Assembly (NCBI GenBank): GCA_019009955.1
Contig: CM032232.1
Span: 48,758,501 to 48,822,500 of the forward strand
Direction: 5' to 3'
Source: Riptortus pedestris
Lineage: Eukaryota > Arthropoda > Insecta > Hemiptera > Alydidae
Length of the DNA: 64,000 nucleotides
The notes under the pieces are model-generated. The model saw nothing but the letters and a program-made list of their open reading frames with translations. It was not told where the DNA came from and searched no databases. Each line of letters opens with the position of its first letter. Within the stretch, counting starts at the first letter, position 1. Below, piece after piece: positions 35,985-47,200 of the stretch. The translations under genes were made by a program, and so were the position numbers.

Positions 35985-36540
35985 TCTGCGTGCACGCGCA
36001 TGTGTGTATGTGTCAGTGAGTGTTTGTTCGCGCGTGCATGTGTGTATGTGTCTGTGAGTGTTTGTTAATGTGTGTATGTGCCAGTGTGTGTTGTTAATGT
36101 GTGGATGTGCCAGTGTGTGTTTGTTAATGTTGTATGTGTTTGCTCGCGCGTGCATGTGTGTATGTGTCTGTGAGTGTTTGTTCGCGCACGCATGTGTGTA
36201 TATGTCTGTGAGTGTTTGTTGCATGTGTGTTTGTTAATGTGTGTATGTGCCAGTGTGTGCTTGTTATTGTGTGTTTGTTAATGTGTGGATGTGCCAGTGT
36301 GTGTTTGTTAATGTGTGTATGTGCCAGTGTGTGTTTGTTAATGTGTGGATGTCCAGTGTGTGTTTGTTAATGAGTGTATGTGATTGCTCGTGCGCGCATG
36401 AGGGTATGTGTCTGTGTGTGTTTGTTCACGCGTGCATGTGGGTATGTGTCTGTGTGTGTTTGTTCGTGCGCGCATGTGTGTATGTGCCAGTGTGTGTTTG
36501 TTAATGTGTGCATGTGTTTGCTCGTGCGCGCATGAGTGTT
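35985..36540. repeat. GT-rich minisatellite
   Basis: Roughly 30-bp variable units built from 'GTGTGTTTGTTAATGTGTG' and 'GTATGTGCCAG', interspersed with 'TTCGCGCGTGCATGTGTGTA' units. Open frames on either strand are artefacts of the repeat. Confidence 0.93.
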
Positions 36541-37900
36541 GTTGTCTGCGGATAACAGTGGAAACTGATTAATAATCCTCAAAAATACTATGAATCAAAA
36601 TGTTTTAGTTCCAAAATGATTGAAATATGGACCTCGGAAGTGTAGGAGTTTTTGTACTCAAACATTCTATGTTTGTCTCTATGTGACATAGTGTCTATTT
36701 GTTTAATTCTAGCAAAAATGAAGGAGGAGTGGGGAGTAATTGGATTAGAGTCCACTGAAAAACTTCGTAGTATAATAATTATCAAAGCTAGTACTAGCCA
36801 TTTTGTGTCATTTGAAACATCTGATGTGAGCACCACTTGAATTCTTTGTGCTCCTATTGAATAAATAAAAAATTTTTACTGCACATCATTTCAAATTAGT
36901 TCATTTTAAAGTGATATCTCAGCTCCAAAACAACGGATCAAAAAATTCTGTACAACTTAATTTACAGTTCATTTATGGAATCCAAAAACGGTTCTATATA
37001 AGTAGTGTGTATCTCTAATGGGTACGAGAAATTTGTAATTTTTATTTTCTATAACCCCCCCCCTCCTCGCAGTCGATTTTGATCAAATGTGGAGGCTCAT
37101 AACTAGTTGTTAAAGTAATCAGAAAAGTGGAATTTTAACTTTCTAATGTAAATATTTTTTCTGTTATCGGGGATACATACATAGGTCACATTAAAACTAG
37201 TCGAAATGGGTTCAGGGGGACTGAAAACGGATAATTCTATTATTATTGATAATAGAAAATTGATTTTTTTTTTCACATTCACCGTCCTGTGCGATGAATA
37301 TATACTGATCTTTTTCCGGGATAGAGGCGCCATACACATGAGTTCTAGTGAGATTTGTCATTGGGATCTATCTTTCATATTGCTTATCCTCAGGATTAAT
37401 TTCAATAGATATCTTTTTGGAATAATGGTACCCAGATTTTACTCTGTTAATAGCCATCTTCTTTATTAATATTATTGGTACATAGTGACACCTCAACGAC
37501 TTCTCTAATAGCCCTTTATCGATAGTACGCTACTTTAGGCAAACTTTAACCATCAAATTTAATCTGGTCATTTGAATTGTGGAAATGTTCTGCCATTTTT
37601 AATTTCTGAGCAAATTTAAAGGTGATCCAATAATCTTGATATTATCAATCTGGTTGTTTGTCAAAAATTATTTTAATCCACGCACAAGAAATGTTTTAAA
37701 TCCCCGGGGGTCTTAGTTCCAGGTCATCTATTGGAGGTTAAATGGTCTTATATTGTATTTTTTGGCATTTTTATCTATTTTTTCCACCATTCCTTTAAAA
37801 TAAGGTAAAATGGCACATTTTCGTTGTTAAGTCCTATTAAACCCAAAAATACCTCCCATTAACTACAAACTATTTCACAATGCCCAGTTCAGAAAAGCAA
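36541..37900. other. Intergenic DNA, nothing recognised
   Basis: Several 60-90 codon open frames on both strands overlap each other, and none carries a motif I know. A C-tract lies at 37056-37065. Confidence 0.4.
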
Positions 37901-37929
37901 AGTGATAAGAATTTACAGAAGTTAGCATT

Positions 37930-38400
37930 TAAAATGCAAAAAGTTATCAAAATTTGAAAATGAAGCAAACAATTCATGGGAGGCTCTAAAAATGAATGAA
38001 TAATTGAACGAATTCAAGAACATAAATTTGTCTAAGAATAATGGGCAATTGAAAACAAAAAAAAAGCTCCCATTACACGTTTCATGAAAGGGACTACGGA
38101 AAAGACAGATATACTTCGAAGGATATGCAATATAAAGGTAATTTTCACTGATGACAGGAAAATAATTCAGTTGGTTTCCAGTGCTAAAGATGGCCTGCTG
38201 CTAAAAACTCCAGGTGTATGCAGATTCCAATGTCTGTGTGGATAAGAATACATCGGATGAACCTACGGCTTGATATGTGCTAGAGTATCTAATCTTGAAT
38301 CCGTTAAGAAATTGGAAGGCAGAACACTCCCAAAGTAACGAAGTATTAAGAAACGAACACCAGGGAAGTCGGTGAAATTGCAAAATTTTAGTGATTTACA
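37930..38400 (+). pseudogene. Penelope-like element, GIY-YIG endonuclease relic
   Basis: From about 38180 the plus strand reads SAKDGLLLKTPGVCRFQCLC, then G, stop, EYIG, stop, TYGLICARVSN. This matches the Penelope-like endonuclease pattern: 'K.D.l....PGVY.I.C.CG..YIGqT.R....R'. Two in-frame stops and later frameshifts show decay. The preceding 250 bp have coding-like composition and may be RT-endonuclease linker. No RT core or terminal repeats are visible. Confidence 0.72.
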
Positions 38401-39454
38401 ATAAACTGAGCAAACCATGGTAACCAGTGAACTCTAAAAGAACTCATAGGAATAACTATTTCTTCCCCCAAACCAGTATAAAGACATTGGATAAGACCCA
38501 GAGAACGCGAGCAGAAAGAAAATGCAGTGTAACGCGGGTGATACCAGAGGACGTCTATAATCACAACAATAGAAGTCTACAAGATTACCATTCTAATATG
38601 TATTCCGATTATTTTAGTTTTTATTTACACCTTCAACATTCGACAAAAAAAATTACAATTTAGGATACCTCCGTATAGTTAACGGACTATATATATTTTA
38701 CGATCCGTTGAAATATTTAAATTCTTTATTCACATAAATTTAAAATTGCAACTGTTACATTGAAATTAGGTAGTTTTCTACAAAAAAACTAATATATGCA
38801 GATTGTTGAAATGTAGTAGAAATATCCTGAGTACGCATCTTTGCATACTAGTTTTAATATTTGATTTGTTTGTATAATAGTTTATTATTTTTAAGTTTCT
38901 TATTTTATTATTAGTTATATTGCATTTGAACTAATACTTTTTCCTAATCAAACATTTGTATATTGCAACAATAATTACTTATAGGTGTTATGATCCTTTT
39001 TTATACTCAAAGTTCATGGACAGTGAAGCTCTACGTTGAAGAGGTAACTTTATATAATGTACATAAAAACGTTTATCCTTATACCAAAGCTACGTAATGG
39101 AGGAGTTAAATAATTATCGATAAAATAAACGAGAAAATTAATCGTGATTTAGAAACCTTCTAGCTCTTGTAGGTGGCGTATGTTTTGCAAATTTGCAATC
39201 GGAATGGCTACTTCACTTCAAAGAAAGTAAGCATATTATTTATACCTCGGCGTACCGAGCACGGATTTCTGAAATTACTTATTAAAATGTTATCTATAAA
39301 GAATTCAAGAATTTATTATCAAATTGCCCAATGGTTCATAATTAAACTTTGCATTTTCTAAAGGAATACTGTATATAATACAATTATTCTATCATTATTT
39401 ACTTTTGTATTTATTCGACTAATACCTGAATGACTTGTAATAATGGAGATCAGT
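38401..39454. other. Intergenic DNA, nothing recognised
   Basis: AT-rich. An open frame at 38427-38663 (+) has no recognisable motif. Confidence 0.4.
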
Positions 39455-39790
39455 CATTTCACCGTCGGGAATGAACTTTAAGTACTCGTCCACTCCGTGA
39501 CGATCACCTGAAATAAATTCTTTTTTCCCCCCGGATATTCGGCCCACATGAACCTATAGATAATTTACGAACCCACTGCCTTCCCAATTAATCGAATTAG
39601 GAAAACCCAGACAGAAATTCAAATTACGTCCCAAGCCCTGCATGGATTAACTCACTTGTCTCTTTTAGTAAAAATTAATTCGACTCAACCGGTGAAGTTA
39701 ATTATAGGGTCAATCCAAAACTGAGCAATTAAACTCATTGCGTGGTTAATCATGTATCAAAAATCGAAAAAAAAGGACTATGATTTAGCA
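39455..39790 (-). repeat. Dispersed repeat D, minus-strand copy
   Basis: Reverse complement of 10137-10445 over about 300 bp, with small indels (the GGATTTCCGGATAT region is altered). The two copies are 29 kb apart in opposite orientation. Confidence 0.8.
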
Positions 39791-40485
39791 AAAACTAAAA
39801 GCTTAATTTAAAGATTAGCTGTACTCTGTAAATAAAATAAAATAAAAAAATGAGCTTTTCATGATAACAATTCGTTCACATATTTACCTAAGTTAACTTT
39901 TAAACATTTTACAAAAGGAAGAATAAAACTGTATTCTTTAATATAAAAAGATACGTATGCAAATTGCGTCTACAGTTAGCATAATGGAATGATTATAACA
40001 ATTCGACTAAATTTTATTTAGAAAAAATATGGCAAAGGATAGGAGTCGTAAATAAATGTAAAATTAAAAAGAATTATGAAATAAATAAAATAAAAATAAT
40101 AGTAAATAATTATTATTATTAGTGATTTACAAAATTAAATCAGCAGGTTGATATCTCAAAGATCTTGAAACAGTTATCATGTCTAATTTGTCTGCTACTA
40201 GATGGCTCATTAAAAGTTGTTGACTTTATTTTGCCAAAAATAAATAATAGATATCCTTGATCCCAAGAACCAGTCGAAGTGTAAGTCCTTTACTGGAATT
40301 TGACGACTCATATGACATGGGGGTGGTTACCCCCAAACTTGAATTCCATGTTGCACTCTTAGTAAAGAGTACCTAATCTGAGAAAAACTGCCTCTTTAAG
40401 CTGTACAAGAGACATTCCGAGAGAAAATGGCATACTGTGAGCCGAATGTGGGGCATAAAATATACTATTTACCAGCGCTTAACGC
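39791..40485. other. Intergenic DNA, nothing recognised
   Basis: AT-rich. No gene or repeat recognised. Confidence 0.4.
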
Positions 40486-40613
40486 TTTTAGCAGATTTCC
40501 CTTAGCGGAAATCAGCTATTGAGGTTGTACTCATAATGGGACTTTCAAAAAATTTCTTCAAATTTCCATCGATCCTACCTAAGATATGACGAAAATGAGA
40601 TCCGTTCAAAATG

Positions 40614-40654
<41 letters not shown>

Positions 40655-40692
40655 CATACATACATATATTTGTCTCTTAACGCTGTAAGGCA
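40486..40692 (-). mobile_element. HINE-like 3' part (copy 15)
   Basis: The 3' palindrome is mutated in its centre (GATTTCCCTTAGCGGAAATC). A TA tract lies at 40616-40650 and a diverged hairpin 'TTAACGCTGTAAGG' follows. The 5' part is absent. Copy 16 starts 50 bp further on in the opposite orientation. Confidence 0.78.
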
Positions 40693-40741
40693 TAGGGCAT
40701 AGACCGGCCTAAAGAGATGCCACTGGAGTAGATTATTAAAA

Positions 40742-41180
40742 GTTCGTCACGCAGGGGCTGCGTTACCGGCAGATTTCCCACGTGCGACACGTATTTGCAT
40801 TTATCTCAAAACGTTAAAGTTCAATGAGAACATTATTTGGTATTTGGGCTTCAAAAAAAATTCATGAGTAGGAGTGGGCGTTTACGGATACAAAAGAAAT
40901 CCAAATATCTCGATTAATAATGAAGATAATGAAAAAACATGCATAACAACATTTCTAGACCATTACATTAGCAATGAGATTAATTCTATACAAATTTTCT
41001 ATCCAACGCATATTTATATTATAACGGAGATATATCGAATTTTCGAAATTCACCCCTCTAAACCCCTTCCCCCTTGCCTCCGGTCCGATTTAGCCATGGA
41101 CATTTGACGAAATTTTTTGAAAATCTCGTCATGAGTTACAACTTCAATAACTGATTTGCCCTAAGGGAAATCTGCTAAAA
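40742..41180 (+). mobile_element. HINE-like element copy 16 (core deleted)
   Basis: The 5' end is GTTCGTCACGCAGGGGCTGC, then GGCAGATTTCCCACGTG. The 3' end is GATTTGCCCTAAGGGAAATC plus TGCTAAAA. The microsatellite and the CCGCT hairpin are deleted: the C-rich block runs straight into 'CATGGACATTTGACG'. It is the last family member seen towards the right. Confidence 0.85.
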
Positions 41181-41293
41181 CTGAAAGATACATTCTGAAC
41201 TCAATATATTATTTTCTTTGCTTTACATTATATTTACAATGATACTAATAATGTTATTACTTTTAAGTAAGCCCCCATTTCAAACAACTGTAA

Positions 41294-41904
41294 TCTATAT
41301 ATATATGAATGTTTTTTGTATGTCCTTTATAGAATCGTAAACGGCTGAACCGAATTTTATGAAACTTGGTATGTATATTACTACTAAAACAGGTTAGGTT
41401 TCTGGCTATATTAATATTCTCTGAGACGAACAGGAGTGGGGGTTATAAGGGAGCCATGGCATTAAAAATATCGATATTTCGTTTTCTATTGGTTTTTCGA
41501 CAATTATGCTCATAACAAAAGTTGTTTATTTTGTTACTTAATATAACTTTTGATGTATGCACTTTTTCCGTATAACGAACTATAAATGAAGTATTCACGA
41601 AAAACTATAGGAGTCAACAATGTTATAGGACACGAAAGACTAAATGGAAATCAACGAATCTCCGGATTTTTGACTATAAGCTGTATTAACATTTTTAGGA
41701 ACAAACAGGAGTCAACCCCCACCTTAGGGAGGTATAAAATGAAAAATTGTCATATTTCGTTTCCTATTGTTTTTTTTTTTTTTGCGAACGTGTAAATGGC
41801 AAAATATGTTTAAGTTGACATTTGGAGTAACTTTTATTATATACGTCTTTATTGTAATTTAGTATTTTAGTTGGTGGCGTAGCAACGTGTGCAGGGTCCA
41901 GCTA

Positions 41905-41905
<1 letters not shown>
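41294..41905 (+). mobile_element. Short non-autonomous Helitron
   Basis: It begins 5'-TCTATATATATGAATG (preceded by A) and ends ...AGGGTCCAGCTAG-3' (followed by T). These are the canonical TC...CTAG ends with A|T insertion. A GC-rich imperfect hairpin (GCAACGTGTGC) lies just before the end. The interior has two related modules starting near 41431 and 41705 ('CAGGAGTGGGGGTTATAAGG' and a diverged copy), and the sequence 'ACGGCTGAACCGAATTTTAT' near the 5' end, which is common in insect Helitrons. It is non-coding. Confidence 0.8.

Positions 41906-41969
<64 letters not shown>
41906..41969. repeat. (TA)n microsatellite at Helitron junction
   Basis: Pure TA tract between the CTAG end of the first Helitron and a second partial copy. 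Confidence 0.93.
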
Positions 41970-41972
<3 letters not shown>

Positions 41973-42640
41973 GAATGTTTGTCTGTATGTTCTTTATATA
42001 ATCGTAAACGGCTGAACCAAATTTTATGAAACTTGGTATGTATATTACTACTAACCCAACTTAGACTTTAGGCTAAATTAATATTCTCTGAGACGAACAG
42101 GAGTGGGGGTTATAAGGAAGGCCTGAAATGAAAAACAGCGATATTTCGTTTCCTATTCGGCAAATATGATCAGAATAAAAGTTGTTTATTTTGTTATTTA
42201 GAGTAACTTTTGTTATATACATTTTTGTCGTATACCGAAGTATAAATGAGTTATACACTAAAAACTATCAAACAACAATTTTATATGGCACAAAAGACTC
42301 AACCGAACTAAATGAAACTCCGTATGTGATTTGGTATAAAAACCTCCCAGCTTATAAGTTATATTAAAGTTTCGAGGTACGAACAGGAGTGGGGGTTATA
42401 AGGGACGTCGGAAATATAAAATCGCGATATTTCGTAACGTATTCATTTTTCGACAAACGTGCATACAACAAAATTTGTTTGTTTTGTTTTTTATAGTAAC
42501 TTTTGTTAAATGAAATTTTGCCGTATAACGAAGTTTGAATGAGGTATACACGAAAAACTACAGAAGGCCAACAATGTTATCGGACGCGAAAGACTAAATC
42601 GAAATCAACGAAACTCCGTATTTTTCACTATGGTAATCTG
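41970..42640 (+). mobile_element. Second, 3'-truncated Helitron copy
   Basis: It repeats the 5' part of 41294-41905 ('ATGAATGTTTGTCTGTATG', 'AAACGGCTGAACCAAATTTT', modules near 42098 and 42383) but lacks the CTAG end. It runs into unrelated sequence after 'ACGAAACTCCGTATTTTTCA'. Confidence 0.78.
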
Positions 42641-44115
42641 TGATTATGTTATATATAAAAAACGGTACTTGCACAGGAAACGGTTAACGTTTGACTTCAA
42701 CCAAAAGTAGTTGTCAATAAACGATGGGTATCAGCTGTTGTAAACATAAATGCATTACTTTTCGTCCACTACTCATTCCATGGAAGTAATGAAAGAGAAA
42801 GACAATGAGAACATTATCGGTATGTGGTGAAAATGAAGGAATTATTTAGTACATAGTTATTTATTTCGAAGGGAAACCATGTTTATTTCAGCCTCCCATT
42901 GACCTATAACGATCTTAAGCACTCAAATGTATGTATGACTACAGTTACTGTACATATTACAACACATCTGAGTTACGTGACAAACAAATTATTAGGATTA
43001 TTTAGCGCTTTAACAATTCTGCTGGAAACCATTTTTATTTCGATCCGTGAACGACGGGTAACTAGTATTAAAATAAAATGTTTCAATCGGTTTTACGGAA
43101 GCATTACTCTGTCTATTAAACTCCAAAGCTACATTAATAAAACCTGTATGTTTTAACATCCTTCAGTATGGATTATATGGCACTAAAGAGCAAATGCAAT
43201 ACTTTTTTGACCGACTGTAATTTCTCTGATTATAAGGAGCTCAAAATGTCCTTTGATTTTATGACCATTGCCAACATTAGAAAATTAAATGAGTAATATT
43301 TGTTATTTTCTCAAATTTATTTATTTAAATTAAATTATTTATGTTTGTAGATAGACATAATATTTTATTCTAATGTTTTCAATGCCTAGTATTATAGTTT
43401 GTTCGAAAAAGATTTAAAATCTCAGCAGATGATATGGATTTGGCTGTGACCGAGGGTGTTTCTATGTATTGTGATCAATATCTTGTTCTTGTCACAAGGT
43501 ACATTGATATTTACAGTGATTTACTTTTTCATGCGTATTTTATCACAAATTGAGCTTTATTAAGTGTTATTTTAAGAAGTATTGACTGAGTGATGGCCTC
43601 AAGAAGGAATTTCTTATGATGATTATGATTGTTATCAACTCGTACTCCTTGACAGGTTATTTTACCATAACATTGGAGAATTTATGTCACAAGTTAACCT
43701 TCTTTAATACTCACTTTAATTGAAGTTATTTTTAGAAAGTTGGTCATTTGCTTTAAATTGTATGTAACTTATTTGTTGTTTATACTCTTTAGTTTGGTCA
43801 CTGAACAATTGGTACCTATTTTGGTTAGCACTCTGTCACTTGAATGTATACCTTCCTTTTGATTTATAGTGATGATTTATTGTTTTAGGATTGATGTTGT
43901 AAGTAGTAAGTGAGGATGGGGAGGGTTGCTAGCCCGATGGAAGTTGGGTAGGCAACTCCCCCCTGGGCAGCTATGGAGCCCAGGCCACACGCCTTCCATA
44001 AGGTTTGTATTCCAATCTCCTTTAACATATATAATATATTTTTACTTTCACAATTCTCTACATTGATTGTATTGTCATTCGTCACATTTCGTTTCATGTT
44101 GTAATTGTTAAATAG
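42641..44115. other. Region upstream of the first recognised RGS exon
   Basis: May contain promoter or 5' exons of the RGS gene, but I cannot identify any. Open frames at 42899-43156 (+) and 43885-44097 (-) have no supporting evidence. Confidence 0.35.
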
Positions 44116-44212
44116 ATGGAGGCGCTAGTCAAACAAATGCAAGACCCGGTGACCGGAGTTCCTGTCCGATGCCAGAAGATTTTCCTTACTACTATCCCTT
44201 CTGCTTTTATTG
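44116..44212 (+). CDS. RGS7: RGS7-like exon 1 (DEP start)
   Basis: Encodes MEALVKQMQDPVTGVPVRC through IPSAFI. Donor is G|GTAAGT. Either the start codon exon or preceded by a splice acceptor (AATAG). Confidence 0.88.
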
Positions 44213-47200
44213 GTAAGTTTTTTTTTTTTGTTTTTTTTTAAAAAAAGTTATTAATAATCACTTTCTTGTTGCCATCGGACATTCGTATTGCGAGTTTTCC
44301 ACATACACATACACTATGTTTACAAGTACTTACAGTATTTGAATTGCCTATTGTAAATAAGTTAAAAATCAGTGAGATTATTTAATAATTATTGAAGAAA
44401 AAATATCCTCATAAAACTAGGAGAAATTTGTATTAATTGAGGATTCAAATTTGTATTAAGGAGCAATGAATTCAGTCTGTTATGGCATACTTGATTATTA
44501 ATCAGTTGGGAAAACCCAAGCCAAATCTCCCAGTCTTTGCCATCACATTTCAGATATCTAACTAAAGTTAAAACATTTTTATATTTTCTTTTCATGCAAC
44601 AAATTTTGAATTATTTTATAAATGGCCATTCCATGCACTCCTTTTAGGTTGATATATTTCTCTAACATTTGAATCTATTAATTTGGTTTTTTACATGTTC
44701 TCTCAACTGATGAACAATTTTAAAAGCTTTTTTAAACACTTGTTTTTTTTTTTTTGTTTTTTTTTTGTTTTTTTTTTTGCATTTTTTTACATAATTTAAT
44801 ACAAATCAGGAGGACGTTCTGAAAACAAGTTTTATAAGTTATTTGGAAAGGTAAATGTTATGTACATAGTATATAACAGTATTTGTTATTATTAATATTT
44901 GATATGTAATATTATTCTTTGCTTCATACATTCGTCAAAATATGTTAATGGCAAGTAATGAAAAGTTAAATATGTTCATTTGCTTTGAATAATTTTAATT
45001 TTCCTATAATTTCATTTGTCTCTCTGTAATATCTGAATTCAATAAGCAATCAAAATGTGAATTAAACATTTTTATATGTATTGTATCTACTAATTCTTCT
45101 CAGAATAAATATTACATTCTATATGTAGTAATTCTCTTATTTACCACATTAGGCTATATCTCTGCTTAATTTTAATTGCTTGCTTATGAATTGTTATTTG
45201 ACAACCCCTTTATGTTCTGCCATTACGGACCAAAGATTGACTTTTGCTATTGAAACCAAAGATTGGAGTCCAGTGCATAGTGTATTCATTACTAAATAAC
45301 ATTCTATTGCCCTCATGGGAATCAAATCTATTACTCTAGGCTAACAGAGTACATTGAGACCAATGGTTTAACTCACATGACTAATTTGAGCCCTGTAGTT
45401 GTGTTTATACAATACTATTAATTTTTGGTAAAAATGAAATTACTTCTTTCACCAATAACCTTTAAATTGTGCTGAGGAGTGAGCTCTGATTCACATTTCA
45501 AATCTATGGACTTGGCTCCCCAAGTCACATTTATTTGATTCTCCATTTGTTGCATTTGAGGGCCTTCTGACAATCCTTGCAATTTGCTTGAAGTTTCTTC
45601 AAACTTCTTTGGTGATCTCCTTCCTCATATTAGAATCAACACTTTCTAATTTTTAAACCATTCATAGAATTATAATTTGAAGACCAAGCTTTGACAAACA
45701 TTTGATGTGATTCTGGTGCAGTTTTCTTTAAATGATAAAAAAAAAAAACTAACTTACTATATGTAACTAGTTTTGTTGTGCATTGAAAATTGTTGGCAGA
45801 TAGACCATCTATAGGTAAAGTGTGGTTTCATATTTACATATTGTGTATTGTCTTTTGGGGGGAGTTAGACGTCATACAATTATTTTATTACATAATGCGA
45901 TAAGATTTTACATAATATGGATAATAATATTACCAGTTTTAGATATTTAAGATTAAGATACCTAATAAATCATAATTCCAATACTAGACTTCTGACAGAA
46001 AGTTATTTTGTAAGTATGTTAAGTGATTAGTATGTTATCTACAGAAGACCCTTTCAAGATGAGAAATATGTCATTGTAACTATGGCTGATAAGTTGTTCT
46101 CATGAATAGGCTCCACGAAGTCCTTGTTTTCATGGAAGTGAACAAGGTAACAAAAGGGACCCAAAAACATGAGACTACTTTACAATACAAGTACCATAAA
46201 GGGGGCAGACCAGAATTGTTAGAGAACCATCCCTCTGAAATCTGCTTAATTAACATATAATAGGAAACAACCTGTACAAGTGTACAAAATATTGCTTCCA
46301 TATACTTCTGATCTTGTCCTAATGACATGAAATCATTTAGAATTATAAATTAAGGAGGAAATGAGAATCATGTAAGCCATAGAGAAACAAATTCATTAAT
46401 AGCTAATCTTCAAATGTTTAGTAGAGATCTTATTTCGGTGAAAGTGTATTTTAGTCCCCCCTTGGTGGCGCACGATGATGACGGCGGCCATTTTGTTTTT
46501 CTAACTTTATCTTTTTGAGCACTTTCAAATTTCCAAATACACCATCAGTGGTTTACACCGAGGGTGGGGGTTTTGTTGTTTTAACTATATATTTTTTAAC
46601 ACTTTAAAATTCCCAAAATATGCTATCGGTGGTTTTAAGCGAGGGCGGGGATTATAACGAAACAAGATGGCGGCATAGGGGGTGTAACTAAACTACACTT
46701 TAGCCTCTTATTTCAAATATCATAACATTTGGAGAAGTTCAGCAGAACTCCTGTTGATCATAAATGATACTAATTATAGTGTAACTTTGAGTATATTTGT
46801 AACTTTAGGAGTGTAGAAGTCTGATACCTAATAAAAAGGGTCTAGTTCTCATATTTTATACAAACTTTCTTATCTAGCACTTACTTATCTATCTCTATTG
46901 TTCTCCATTCACTGTTTTGAAGTCAGGTTCATTATTCTATAAATCCTTCTCAGAATGCAGAATGCATTGGTTATTTAAGAACTTAAGCAGAACATTTTAT
47001 TGTCAATAAAGGTGTGTTCCCTTGAGTCTTCCTAGCTATATCCTTTCTACCTATTAATATATATGTTAAATATTCATTTAAATCAAATATTAACTAGTTG
47101 AAAACAGTGCATTCATTCATGAGCTTTTGCAATACTTTTCTCAGCACACAGGTGCTGGTGCGTCTGGCGAAAAAAATATCTCAATGACATACAGACCCAA

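Noticed and set aside
35973..36582. Cys-, Val- or His/Thr-rich open frames
   Set aside because: Compositional by-products of the GT-rich minisatellite.
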